Positions 41,949-49,427 of a stretch of 53,174 nucleotides of DNA are shown one piece after another (the first letter of the stretch is position 1; every line of letters starts with the position of its first letter). This DNA comes from Clostridiales bacterium. GTDB taxonomy: Bacteria; Bacillota; Clostridia; Oscillospirales; Oscillospiraceae. The notes beneath the pieces were generated by a model. That model was not told where the DNA came from, made no database searches, and worked only from the letters and a program-made list of their open reading frames with translations. Position numbers and translations under genes: made by a program. The stretch lies in contig JAJQCW010000079.1 in the NCBI GenBank assembly GCA_021202515.1, forward strand, positions 1-53,174. Reading direction: 5' to 3'.

Positions 41949-43238
41949 ATGGCAGAATTAGTTTACAATGAATCGGGCCGTCTCCTGTTCACCAAGGAGA
42001 TGAAAAAGGAGTACACCATCCTGATGCCCCAAATGCTGCCCATCCACTTTGAGATGTTCCGCCAGCTACTGCTGCTGGAGGGCTACAAGGTGGAGCAGCT
42101 AAACAACGACAGCCGCAACGTGGTGGACGAGGGACTGAAATACGTCCACAACGACACCTGTTACCCCGCCCTGCTGGTCATCGGCCAGTTTATGGACGCC
42201 ATCAAAAACGGCGGCTACGACCCCCACAAAATCGCCCTGTTTATCACCCAGACCGGCGGCGGCTGCCGGGCCTCTAACTACATCCACCTGCTGCGCAAGG
42301 CGCTGAAAAAGGCCGGGATGGACTACATTCCCGTCATTTCCGTCAGCTTTGGCCTGGAGTCCAACCCCGGCTTCTCCCTGACCATCCCGCTGATTCAAAA
42401 GCTGGTTTACGGCATGATGTACGGCGACCTCATCATGAACGTGGCAAACCAGGTGCGGCCCTACGAGGCCAGCAAGGGGGACACCGACCTGATGGTCCAG
42501 GACTGGATCAAGGAGCTGGTGGACCGCTTCCAGCACGGCAAGGGCATGAGCCGCAAGGCAATGCGGAGCATTTTCGACGAAATTATCGCGGACTTTGAAG
42601 CCATCCCCATCACCGGAGAGGAAAAGGTGCGGGTCGGCGTGGTGGGCGAGATCTACGTCAAGTTCTCCGCCCTGGGCAACAACCACCTGGAGGAATTTCT
42701 GCTCTCCGAAGGAGCGGAGCCGGTGGTGCCCGGCCTGACCGACTTTATGATCTTCAAAATCTACAACCGCGTGGTGGACGTGGACATCTACGGCGGCTCC
42801 TTCGCCAAGAAGGAGGTCTGCGAGTTCTTCATGGGTTACATCCAGAAGTGCCAGCACGACATGATCGACGCGCTGGAGAAGTCCCGCTTCCGCGCCCCCG
42901 GCGACTTTGAGCAGCTACGGCAGTTGGTCCAGGGCTACCTGGGCGAGGGCTGCAAGATGGGCGAGGGCTGGCTGCTCACCGCCGAGATGCTGGAGCTGAT
43001 CCACTCCGGCACCAACAACATCGTCTGCACCCAGCCCTTCGGCTGCCTGCCCAACCACATCGTGGGCAAGGGCATGATCCGGGCGTTGAAGGACAATTAC
43101 CCGGAGTCCAACATCGTGGCCATCGACTACGACCCCTCCGCTACCAAAATCAATCAGGAAAATCGTATTAAACTGATGCTCGCCAACGGCAAGGCGATGG
43201 CGAAGAAGAAGAAACAGCAGCAAGAGGCGGCTGTTTGA
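41949..43238 (+). CDS. 2-hydroxyacyl-CoA dehydratase-like protein
   Basis: 429 residues of the HgdB/FldC-like superfamily. Cys-containing segments NDTCYPALLVIGQF, ITQTGGGCRASNYIHLLRKAL, EGCKMGEGW and CTQPFGCLPNHIVGKGMIRALK match the related C-terminal region that in many anaerobes is fused to the twin-activase protein encoded just upstream. Here the two are separate genes 388 bp apart. GAAAGGAACCC precedes ATG 41949. A Lys/Gln-rich tail (AKKKKQQQEAAV) ends the protein. Enzymatic substrate is unknown; joint action with the upstream gene is inferred. Confidence 0.82.
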   Translation: MAELVYNESGRLLFTKEMKKEYTILMPQMLPIHFEMFRQLLLLEGYKVEQLNNDSRNVVDEGLKYVHNDTCYPALLVIGQFMDAIKNGGYDPHKIALFITQTGGGCRASNYIHLLRKALKKAGMDYIPVISVSFGLESNPGFSLTIPLIQKLVYGMMYGDLIMNVANQVRPYEASKGDTDLMVQDWIKELVDRFQHGKGMSRKAMRSIFDEIIADFEAIPITGEEKVRVGVVGEIYVKFSALGNNHLEEFLLSEGAEPVVPGLTDFMIFKIYNRVVDVDIYGGSFAKKEVCEFFMGYIQKCQHDMIDALEKSRFRAPGDFEQLRQLVQGYLGEGCKMGEGWLLTAEMLELIHSGTNNIVCTQPFGCLPNHIVGKGMIRALKDNYPESNIVAIDYDPSATKINQENRIKLMLANGKAMAKKKKQQQEAAV

Positions 43239-43282
43239 GGGGTTAGTGACTAGTGGTTAGAATGGGCAAGAACAGCATTTTG

Positions 43283-43395
43283 TAACCGACCGCATCTCTC
43301 GCCTTCCCTGAAAGGGCAGGGAGGGGCAAAGCCCCGGAAGTGCCGCTTGACGGCGGAGGAGGGCCGCCGCCGTCAGGCGGTGGCGGTGGGGTTTC
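43283..43395 (-). repeat. Dispersed GC-rich modular repeat, reverse copy
   Basis: Reverse-oriented full copy (CTTCCCTGAAAGGGCAGGGAGG ends abbreviated here; final module GGCGGTGGGGTTTC). A short GGTTAGTGACTAGTGGTTAG array precedes it at 43241-43260. Confidence 0.75.
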
Positions 43396-43449
43396 AGGCA
43401 GAGCCAACGAGAAGAATCCAGCAAAACGCGACCCCGGAGGGGATGACCT

Positions 43450-44088
43450 ATGGCAAACCCCAGACAAACACCGGCCCACGCCATGGCCCTGCTGGAGCAG
43501 GCGGTGGCGGCCTACGGCCCCGATGAAAGCCACCACCCTTCCCTCCAGGCCATTGGCGACCAACTGGGTCTGAACCCTCTCCAGGTGCGCAAGCTGCTCA
43601 TCACGGCCGGGGTGTACCATTCCGCCAAGGCGGAGCGGGTGCTGTCCCTCTACCGGGAGGGCCGGACAGTGGAAGAAATCATGGAGCAAACCGGCCTCTC
43701 CCGTGTGTCGGTCTATACCTATTTGCCCTATACCAGAGGGGTTTGTTCTACAGATGCAGACCCGGCAGAGCTGGCGCGGGAGGCTGCAATACGGCGGCTG
43801 GCGGCGGAGCCTACGGTGGAAAATCTGTGGGAGTCCCTGCTGCTGTTCCAGTCCTGCCCCTTCCACACCGCCAAGGGGCTGGAATTTTCCTACACCATCA
43901 AGGGCGGGGAGCTGTTCGTCAGCCGCAAGGAGAAATCCATCACCCGCAGCAGCGTGGAAATGGCCTTTCGGCGGGCGCTGGCGCTGGGGGAGGTCTCCGG
44001 CCCCAAAAAGCTGGGGGTGTTCGGCGCGTCGTACCTCTACCCGCTGTTCCTCCGGCTGGGGATCATCACCGCCGGGAAGGGAAAGTGA
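43450..44088 (+). CDS. Putative DNA-binding protein with two helix-turn-helix segments
   Basis: 212 residues, family not recognised. Two HTH-like segments are visible: residues 30-52 (LQAIGDQLGLNPLQVRKLL) and 70-92 (TVEEIMEQTGLSRVSVYTYL). The C-terminal 100 residues (WESLLLFQSCPFHTAKGLEFSYTIKGGELFVSRKEKSITRSSVEMAFRRAL) form a mixed domain that may sense a ligand. GGAGGGG precedes ATG 43450. It stands alone between the dehydratase gene and a convergent exonuclease, with a shared terminator. Target genes cannot be inferred. Confidence 0.7.
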   Translation: MANPRQTPAHAMALLEQAVAAYGPDESHHPSLQAIGDQLGLNPLQVRKLLITAGVYHSAKAERVLSLYREGRTVEEIMEQTGLSRVSVYTYLPYTRGVCSTDADPAELAREAAIRRLAAEPTVENLWESLLLFQSCPFHTAKGLEFSYTIKGGELFVSRKEKSITRSSVEMAFRRALALGEVSGPKKLGVFGASYLYPLFLRLGIITAGKGK

Positions 44089-44118
44089 GCTTCCGCCGCC
44101 CCAAAGCGATAGAACAAC

Positions 44119-44168
44119 AAACCCCCGCTGGAATCCCGGCCTTTCGGTTGGATTCCAGCGGGGGTTGT
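44119..44168. terminator. Bidirectional terminator between the HTH and exonuclease genes
   Basis: A long stem AACCCCCGCTGGAATCC/GGATTCCAGCGGGGGTT with loop around CCTTTCGG, located between convergent genes. Confidence 0.85.
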
Positions 44169-44170
44169 AT

Positions 44171-45181
44171 TTACGCCTGTTTCGCCGGCTTCTGCTTCCG
44201 GCGGCGACGGCGTTTGTGGGGCGTTTTGGTCATCACTGTGGCCACGCCGCCCACCTTGCACAGGTGGAACAGCTCCTGGCCGAAGGACTGATCGTAGACG
44301 GACAGCGCGCCCGTGTACGGCCCCTCCGGGGTCTCCTCCAACGTCAGGCAGGAGTAGTAGCGCCCGTGTTCCACGCAGCGGCTGCGGGCCACGTAGCGGT
44401 TCCCCACCTGATACCAGGTACCGCTGCACAGGCACTCCTCACATTCGGGACAGCGGTAGACCCGGGCGCTGCGGCTTTTCAGGCAGTCCTCCGGGGTGCG
44501 GAATCGTCCGCAGTCCCGCTGCACCACCGGCTCCAGCTCCGGCAGCGCTGCTTCCAGCGAGGTCTGGGCCAACAGAGCGGCCTGCCGCCGCTTCTCCTGC
44601 CGGAACGCCTCTTCGCCTGCGCACAGCTCTTCCTCCGTGGGCAGGGTGTGGAACCGGCGTATCATCTCCGCGCCGATCCTGGCGGTGTAAAAGGCGTCGT
44701 TCCCGGCGTCGTGGTACTCCAGTTGAGCTTCCAGCCCCAGCGTCGCCACCGCGTCCTTCAACGCCGTCTGCTGGTCGGTGTGGGCCACCATCAGGTCGTA
44801 GGCCCGCTGGAGGTCGTAGATCTCCAGGTCCAGGTACTCCTCCAGGCCGTACCAGCAAAGGTTCATGTCCAGCACCCGTGCGTCACAGCCGCCCCAGGTG
44901 AAGAACACCGGGTCCTCTCCACACCAGCGGAAAAAGTCGCGGACGACTTTCCGGAAGGGGGCTGCATTTTTCAGCTCGTTCTGGTCCAGCGGGAGAATCT
45001 TCCGCACCCGATGGTGCAGCCGCTTGTGGATGGTGGGGCGCACATAGGCAGAAAAGGCCGCTCCCCATTCCTCCCAGCTATCCAGCCGCCAGGCGCCGAT
45101 TTGTATGATCTCGTCCAGCTTGTCCGCTTCGCTCCGGGGATACCCCTGGTTCCATTCCAGGTCAAAGAAAATATAACTCAT
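44171..45181 (-). CDS. DEDDh-type 3'-5' exonuclease domain protein
   Basis: 336 residues. The N-terminal half is an RNase T/DnaQ-like exonuclease: motif I FDLEWNQG near residue 5, motif II in FFTWGGCDARVLDMNL, and motif III HDAGNDAFYTA near 170. The C-terminal half is distinct, with a Cys-rich segment (YRCPECEECLCSGTWYQVG) resembling a small zinc ribbon and a basic tail (KRRRRRKQKPAKQA) likely to bind nucleic acid. I start at ATG 45181 (MSYIFFDLEWNQ) by analogy; an ATG at 45205 is also in frame and neither has an ideal ribosome site. Role in RNA or DNA trimming is not determined. Confidence 0.82.
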   Translation of the reverse strand: MSYIFFDLEWNQGYPRSEADKLDEIIQIGAWRLDSWEEWGAAFSAYVRPTIHKRLHHRVRKILPLDQNELKNAAPFRKVVRDFFRWCGEDPVFFTWGGCDARVLDMNLCWYGLEEYLDLEIYDLQRAYDLMVAHTDQQTALKDAVATLGLEAQLEYHDAGNDAFYTARIGAEMIRRFHTLPTEEELCAGEEAFRQEKRRQAALLAQTSLEAALPELEPVVQRDCGRFRTPEDCLKSRSARVYRCPECEECLCSGTWYQVGNRYVARSRCVEHGRYYSCLTLEETPEGPYTGALSVYDQSFGQELFHLCKVGGVATVMTKTPHKRRRRRKQKPAKQA

Positions 45182-45331
45182 AGCAGAACTTGTTCGGTCT
45201 CCCATCTGGGCGGGCCAAAGCGCCTTCGCCCATAATATCTCATCCTACTTAGTATCCGCTATCCTGCCCTTTTTGTCAATGACATCCCCGCATTTTTTCG
45301 CAAAAATTTTTGAGAAACCGAAAAAAAGTAG

Positions 45332-45360
45332 TTGACATTCCGGCCCTTAGCCGTTATAAT
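45332..45360 (+). promoter_or_regulatory. Promoter of the tRNA operon
   Basis: TTGACA (45332-45337), 17 bp, TATAAT (45355-45360): consensus. Confidence 0.92.
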
Positions 45361-45399
45361 AATCGTTGTTGTGAGTGACGCTTTTCCAAGCGTACCTAT

Positions 45400-45476
45400 G
45401 GCGGCGTAGCTCAGTTGGCTAGAGCATTCGGTTCATACCCGGAGTGTCACCGGTTCAAATCCAGTCGCCGCTACCA
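45400..45476 (+). tRNA. tRNA-Met (anticodon CAT)
   Basis: 77 nt. Acceptor GGCGGCG/CGCCGCT, anticodon arm TTCGG-TTCATAC-CCGGA, CCA encoded. The anticodon stem lacks the three G-C pairs of initiators, so it is elongator Met or a lysidine-modified Ile tRNA. One C-A mismatch is seen in the T-stem (ACCGG/CCAGT). Confidence 0.9.
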
Positions 45477-45478
45477 TC

Positions 45479-45509
45479 TCCCTCTGGGACGCATCTCGTC
45501 CCGGAGGGA
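45479..45509 (+). other. Spacer hairpin between tRNA-Met and tRNA-Glu
   Basis: TCCCTCTGGGACG pairs with CGTCCCGGAGGGA (one G-U) without a T-run, so it looks like a processing or stability hairpin in the tRNA precursor rather than a terminator. Confidence 0.55.
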
Positions 45510-45523
45510 ACACAACTTAATTT

Positions 45524-45598
45524 GGCCCGTTGGTCAAGAGGTTAAGACACGGCCCTTTCACGGCTGTAACATGGGTTCGATTCCCGTACGGGTCACCA
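45524..45598 (+). tRNA. tRNA-Glu (anticodon TTC)
   Basis: 75 nt. Acceptor GGCCCGT/ACGGGTC, anticodon stem CGGCC/GGCTG with loop CTTTCAC (TTC), T-arm TGGGTTCGATTCCC, encoded CCA. Confidence 0.95.
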
Positions 45599-45633
45599 CG
45601 AATGAGAAGTGTCTTTCCCCTTCTCATTCCTTT

Positions 45634-45710
45634 GGAGGCTTAGCTCAGCAGGTTAGAGCGCTTGCTTCACACGCAAGAGGTCGAGAGTTCGAGTCTCCCA
45701 GTCTCCACCA
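45634..45710 (+). tRNA. tRNA-Val (anticodon CAC)
   Basis: 77 nt. Acceptor GGAGGCT/AGTCTCC, anticodon arm CTTGC-TTCACAC-GCAAG (CAC), encoded CCA. It is the last of the operon and borders the prophage. Confidence 0.95.
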
Positions 45711-45789
45711 CAGGGGAATCAAGCGAACCCTACCATATACTTTATTGGTACATTGTTCGTTTTGGCCCTTCCGCTCCCAAAGGAGTAAC

Positions 45790-45829
45790 GAAAAGCGCCG
45801 AGTTTAGCACTCGGCGCTTTTCGTTTTTT
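45790..45829. terminator. Terminator after the tRNA operon
   Basis: GAAAAGCGCCGAGT pairs with ACTCGGCGCTTTTC, followed by GTTTTTTG on the plus strand. It could also stop transcription from the prophage side. Confidence 0.9.
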
Positions 45830-45834
45830 GTTCT

Positions 45835-46164
45835 CTACATCGCATTCTCCGAGTTCAAGTAAACATACATCATCGCCAGAAACTCCCCTGTCTCCGGCTT
45901 ATGTGCTAGTGGTCTCCCTGCAATCTCCGCCATGTATGCTGGATTTGCCTCCCACGCCCGCCTGATTACGGTCCGCAGGTTCCGCTCCACCGCTGTCCAG
46001 TTCTTTCCGGTGGCCTGTCCTACCGGTGCGTAGATGCACCGCGCAAGGGCGGTCAACCGCGCTGGTTCCTCCAATGCCAGCCGGAGTGCAAGGTACATTT
46101 CCCGGCAGCCCGTGTAGTTAGGACAGATACCCAAGCGGTGCAAAGTAGTTTCGATTTTGTTCAT
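45835..46164 (-). CDS. Stand-alone Spo0A C-terminal-domain DNA-binding protein
   Basis: 109 residues. It matches the effector domain of Spo0A without the receiver: LHRLGICPNYTGCREMYLALRLALEEPARL, then IYAPVGQATGKNWTAVERNLRTVIRRAWEANP, where the recognition helix of Spo0A would be NWTAVERNLRT. The preferred start is ATG 46164 with GGGAGG; the upstream open frame is not conserved. Without a receiver it would bind DNA constitutively, and 0A-box-like sites lie in its own upstream region. It may couple the prophage to host sporulation, either as a repressor of host sites or as a sensor-independent regulator (inference). Confidence 0.8.
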   Translation of the reverse strand: MNKIETTLHRLGICPNYTGCREMYLALRLALEEPARLTALARCIYAPVGQATGKNWTAVERNLRTVIRRAWEANPAYMAEIAGRPLAHKPETGEFLAMMYVYLNSENAM

Positions 46165-46228
46165 GGTGTTTACCTCCCGAAAATATTTCAGGATGATAAT
46201 AGACCATATTTGCTCTCTTTTGTTAATT

Positions 46229-46290
46229 TTCGACAAAGGAAGTGCTAATCCGCCAAAACAAGTGCCAAACCGACAAAAATCGACATGGCA
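46229..46290 (-). promoter_or_regulatory. 0A-box-like 20-bp repeats upstream of the Spo0A-like gene
   Basis: On the minus strand TTTGTCGAA (46237-46229) is a perfect Spo0A box. TTTTGTCGG (near 46278) and ATGTCGAT (near 46286) are partial ones. On the plus strand the region repeats every 20 bp: CGACAAAGGAAGTGCTAATC at 46231-46250 and CGCCAAAACAAGTGCCAAAC at 46251-46270 match at 15 of 20, and a third unit begins CGACAAA at 46271. A TATTAT -10-like box lies at 46201-46196. The rest of the gap (46300-46412) holds GCGCG palindromes. Confidence 0.6.
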
Positions 46291-46412
46291 AGCAAAAGGG
46301 CCGCACCGGAGCAATCCGATGTGGCCCTTGCCATGCGCTCGTGCGCGCATTTTAACACGCGGGTGCGTTAATCGTGTGTTGAACGCGCGTGTTGGTTTGC
46401 GCGTTTTCGCAA

Positions 46413-47393
46413 TCAGCTGTTAGGCAGTACTACCACCAGAATGGGGCTGTTCTTTGTGTACCCAGATGTCAACGCAACCTCTGTGTATGTACCCTTCCCG
46501 GCGGTCATCTGCTCCGCCCAGTTGTGGCAGGCGTAGATGATACCGTCCCCACCGCAGACGGCAATGTTGCTGTCCTGAATATAGAAGGCGCCCTTAACCT
46601 TATACTTGCTTGGTAGGGCAGCGTAGTTTTTCGCGCCCACGTAAGTCACGGCGCATTTGGTCAAGTCCAGGTTATTGTATCCGGTCATGGACTTGGCGAT
46701 GGTCGTCTTGGTTTTCAGGATGTCGCCGGATGCGGCGGCCTTGTGGCTGATCCGCTTCCCATCCGGGAGGATTCCTGCCAGCACCGCCACGCGAGTAGCC
46801 GGGATAGAGCAGTTGACCTTTTTATCCTTCATGGCTGTTGGCCATGTGTAGGACCCGCTCACGTGCTTACAGCCCAGGCAGGATTCGTATACATCCGCCA
46901 CGTTTGCCGCCGCCAGTTCCAGCGGCGTCTTTTTCGCCGTGTAGACATCCAGGTCAGTCAGGTTCAGCCAACCCACTCCGGATTTAAGGTAGCCGTAGGG
47001 AGACTTCACCTCGGTGATGGTGTAGGTGCCTTTCTTTGCCGTCCCCGCCTTTGTCACGCCGTCTGTGGCGGTGTAATAGGCGGTGCTGGAGGTCAGGGAC
47101 ACCATAAACGGCACGGGATACCGGGGGACACCGAGGTAATCGTATACCTTGTAACCGTCATTTTTGTCCACCAGCGCTGTGGCATTGGCGTAAACGGAGA
47201 AGGCCCCCAGTTGGGAATCCTCATCGTTCCAGGACTTCCGAACCCGGAAGAAGGCTTTGTAGACGGTGTTCCCGTTCTCATCAAAAACGATGTAGTCCGG
47301 GTTCTCGTCCACCACGGCCACGGCGTTGGCCAGAACCTCATAGGCCCCCAACTGTGTGCTGGCAGTGTTCCAGTCTTTTCGTACTCTGTACAT
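46413..47393 (-). CDS. Phage cell-wall-active protein with two VRxSW repeats
   Basis: 326 residues. The first 90 are two tandem repeats of about 45 (VRKDWNTASTQLGAYEVLANA and VRKSWNDEDSQLGAFSVYANA), a cell-wall-binding-like repeat seen at the ends of clostridial phage lysins. A beta-rich SH3-like segment (about 95-150) follows. The C-terminal part has NCS at 194-196 and SHK near 216, then NIAVCGGDGIIYACHNW near 280. That arrangement resembles NlpC/P60-type cysteine peptidases, but the usual catalytic His seems to be Asn, so activity is uncertain. It follows DUF6275-like and lysozyme genes in the lysis module. Confidence 0.65.
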   Translation of the reverse strand: MYRVRKDWNTASTQLGAYEVLANAVAVVDENPDYIVFDENGNTVYKAFFRVRKSWNDEDSQLGAFSVYANATALVDKNDGYKVYDYLGVPRYPVPFMVSLTSSTAYYTATDGVTKAGTAKKGTYTITEVKSPYGYLKSGVGWLNLTDLDVYTAKKTPLELAAANVADVYESCLGCKHVSGSYTWPTAMKDKKVNCSIPATRVAVLAGILPDGKRISHKAAASGDILKTKTTIAKSMTGYNNLDLTKCAVTYVGAKNYAALPSKYKVKGAFYIQDSNIAVCGGDGIIYACHNWAEQMTAGKGTYTEVALTSGYTKNSPILVVVLPNS

Positions 47394-47408
47394 TCAGCCC
47401 ACCTCCCG

Positions 47409-47672
47409 TTACTTAATCAAGAAGTTCTTCCACTTCTTGTAGGCGTCCACATAGCCCTCCTGCTTGTCGCCGTTCCAAGTGACCTCGTAGTACATCCCAT
47501 CTGAGACAGTCGTGGACAGGAGGGCCTTGTTGTTCTGGAGAACTTTGACCATCCAGACAATAAACACGTCTGCCGCCGTGATATGTCCGTTTTTGTCGGT
47601 GCTATCGGCCTGCGAATTGAAATAATCCACAACGGCCTGAATCGCTTTCGCCCGAAATTCGTTTTCCTGCAT
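47409..47672 (-). CDS. Small phage protein, DUF6275-like
   Basis: 87 residues. Its pattern (AIQAVVDYFNSQADSTDKNGHITAADVFIVWMVKVLQNNKALLSTTVSDGMYYEVTWNGDKQEGYVDAYKKWKN, quoted here only in outline) matches a small conserved protein family I recall as DUF6275, found beside phage lysis genes. Key recognisable blocks are VFIVWMVKVLQNNKALLST and GMYYEVTWNGDK. Ribosome site GGAGGGG precedes its ATG. Function unknown, possibly accessory to lysin or tail. Confidence 0.65.
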   Translation of the reverse strand: MQENEFRAKAIQAVVDYFNSQADSTDKNGHITAADVFIVWMVKVLQNNKALLSTTVSDGMYYEVTWNGDKQEGYVDAYKKWKNFLIK

Positions 47673-47687
47673 GGTATTCCCCTCCTA

Positions 47688-48569
47688 TCAGGTCGTCAGA
47701 ATCGCGGTCCAGGTATTCTGGCCGCAGATCCCGTCAACAGTCAGTCCTTGGGCGGTTTGGTATCTCTCAACCGCTGATTCGGTCTTGCTGCCGAAAAGCC
47801 CGTCGGTGGATAGGCTGGAACTTTTGCTCTCTTTTACCTTCAACAGCGCCTGGAGACTCGTCACCTCAGCTCCGCTGCTGCCGTTTTTCAGCGTGGAAAG
47901 TGTACTCACGTCAAACCCTCCTGTGGTCGTAGTCGTTTCTGTTGTCGTGTTGGTTTCGCTGGTGTTGTCTGTGCTTCCGGGCAGATTGTACATGTAATTC
48001 ATGTCGCATCTCCCGGAGACTCCACTGACGCTGCCGGAGCTGGAATACTGCCAGATGTCATACGAAACAGGGCATGTGCAGCTACTGGCGTACTGCGCTG
48101 CCCAAATCGAGTAGCTGGTAAGCTCCTCGGCGTTGAGCTGCGACTTGAACCAACTGGAGGAGGCATAGATTCCAGGCAGATACCCGGCAGCTTCGATGAC
48201 ACTGGCGAACTTCTTGCAGATGCTCGTCCGCTTGGCGGTGGTCAGCGCAAGAATCTTCGCCTCATACTCCTGGTCAAAGTAAATCGGCAGATCCAGTTCT
48301 TTATCTCCGACACACTCCAGGCAGGTTTCTGCCTCGGCTTTCGCGCCGCTGGTAGTTGTCGCGTAGCTGTACCAGTATACTCCGACAAGCAAACCAGCAG
48401 CTTTCGCACCAGCGTAGTTCGTTTCAAACTTCGGGTCTTTTTGGCTGGTGGACGACCCATATCCAGCACGAATGATGGCAAACTTGATGCCGCTTGCTGC
48501 GGCCTTTTCCCAATCGACGGCGCCTTGCCACTTCGACACGTCGATTCCACGATAGATAACGCTGCTCAT
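47688..48569 (-). CDS. GH25 endolysin (muramidase) with peptidoglycan-binding domain
   Basis: 293 residues. Hydrolyses the MurNAc-GlcNAc bond for phage release. The GH25 domain spans 5-200: GIDVSKWQG at 8-14 with Asp10, the catalytic pair Asp99/Glu101 in IYFDQEYE, and AQY and DIWQYSSSG near the end of the barrel. A Thr-rich linker (205-225) leads to a peptidoglycan-binding domain (LKNGSSGAEVTSLQALLKV...TDGLFGSKTESAVERYQ). No signal peptide is present, as expected for a holin-dependent lysin. The ATG overlaps the stop of the preceding small gene (ATGA). Confidence 0.93.
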   Translation of the reverse strand: MSSVIYRGIDVSKWQGAVDWEKAAASGIKFAIIRAGYGSSTSQKDPKFETNYAGAKAAGLLVGVYWYSYATTTSGAKAEAETCLECVGDKELDLPIYFDQEYEAKILALTTAKRTSICKKFASVIEAAGYLPGIYASSSWFKSQLNAEELTSYSIWAAQYASSCTCPVSYDIWQYSSSGSVSGVSGRCDMNYMYNLPGSTDNTSETNTTTETTTTTGGFDVSTLSTLKNGSSGAEVTSLQALLKVKESKSSSLSTDGLFGSKTESAVERYQTAQGLTVDGICGQNTWTAILTT

Positions 48570-48742
48570 CCCAGCAACCCCGCTTCGGACATCTGTCCGG
48601 CCTTTTCAGCGATAGCCCCCAAGTTGTCCTCATAGAAGGTCACAGCTTCCTCAATAGTCATGTTCTCCTTCTCAGCGACTTCTCCCGCGTCATATCCGAT
48701 AGCGTAAGCCCTAATGATGTCGGCTCTCGTTTCTTCGGTCAT
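48566..48742 (-). CDS. Small phage protein between holin and endolysin
   Basis: 58 residues, acidic, predominantly helical (ADIIRAYAIGYDAGEVAEKENMT). It starts at ATG 48742 behind AAGGAGG and overlaps the endolysin start by four bases, so it is translationally coupled to lysis. IRAYAIGYDAGEVAEKENMTIEEAV reads like a small helix-turn-helix-type sequence. Family not recognised. Confidence 0.7.
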   Translation of the reverse strand: MTEETRADIIRAYAIGYDAGEVAEKENMTIEEAVTFYEDNLGAIAEKAGQMSEAGLLG

Positions 48743-48759
48743 AGTGCGTTCCTCCTTAC

Positions 48760-49413
48760 TCATTCGTCGGTGGTAGTTTCGTCAGCAGAGTCGCCTTCAT
48801 CGACCTCTTCATCGGTTTCCTCGTTATCAGTTTCCTGCTCGGTATTCTCCTGTGTGTCATCGTATGCTTCCGATGCGTCAGAAGCGGTGTCAGACTCAGT
48901 AGCAGTCGGTTCATCAGTGATTTCGTCAACAGAGGCGGTGTCCTCGGTTTCGTCAGTGACGCCATCGTTGCCAGTGTCATCTTCTTCCTGCTCAGCAGCC
49001 TTCTGCGTGACAGTTCCGATAGCATCCGCGATAGCGGCAACGGCTTCGGAGAGAGTGGCCGATGTGGTCTGCTCATCCGTGGAGCCGGTGGTCACAACGA
49101 TGCCAAACAGCGCGGTCAAGCGCTCCGGCGCAAGGTCCGGGTTGATTTTGCAAAAATTCTCCAATATGGACATAATCTCCATCGCGCCGATGTAAGAGCA
49201 GACCGCCGCCGCAGCCGGGATGGAGATGCCCAGGTCAATGAATCCCTGAGCATAGTCCGCCAGGCAGCCCAGAGCCATGAGCAGAATCAGGCTTGCTTTC
49301 TTATACAAGCCCTCCCGCATGACAGTGGAAGAGAGCGTACCGGTGGCGGCACCCTTAACGATGCCGGTGATAAAGTCCAGCGCAATAAGCGCAAAAGCAA
49401 CTAAGTACATCAT
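48760..49413 (-). CDS. Phage holin with long acidic C-terminal tail
   Basis: 217 residues. Residues 1-100 have three hydrophobic segments with the small-holin pattern LDFITGIVKGAATGTLSS and GLYKKASLILLMALGCLADY, as in the toxin-secretion/phage-lysis holin family. It forms the membrane lesion that lets the endolysin reach the wall. The C-terminal roughly 100 residues are almost entirely Asp, Glu, Thr and Ser, which is unusual; most family members end shortly after the third helix. AAGGAGG precedes ATG 49413. Confidence 0.88.
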   Translation of the reverse strand: MMYLVAFALIALDFITGIVKGAATGTLSSTVMREGLYKKASLILLMALGCLADYAQGFIDLGISIPAAAAVCSYIGAMEIMSILENFCKINPDLAPERLTALFGIVVTTGSTDEQTTSATLSEAVAAIADAIGTVTQKAAEQEEDDTGNDGVTDETEDTASVDEITDEPTATESDTASDASEAYDDTQENTEQETDNEETDEEVDEGDSADETTTDE

Positions 49414-49427
49414 AAAAATTCCTCCTT

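Noticed and set aside
45835-46350. Longer form of the Spo0A-like protein starting at 46350
   Set aside because: The extra N-terminal part overlaps the 0A-box-like repeats and GCGCG palindromes and lacks a ribosome site; ATG 46164 has GGGAGG.
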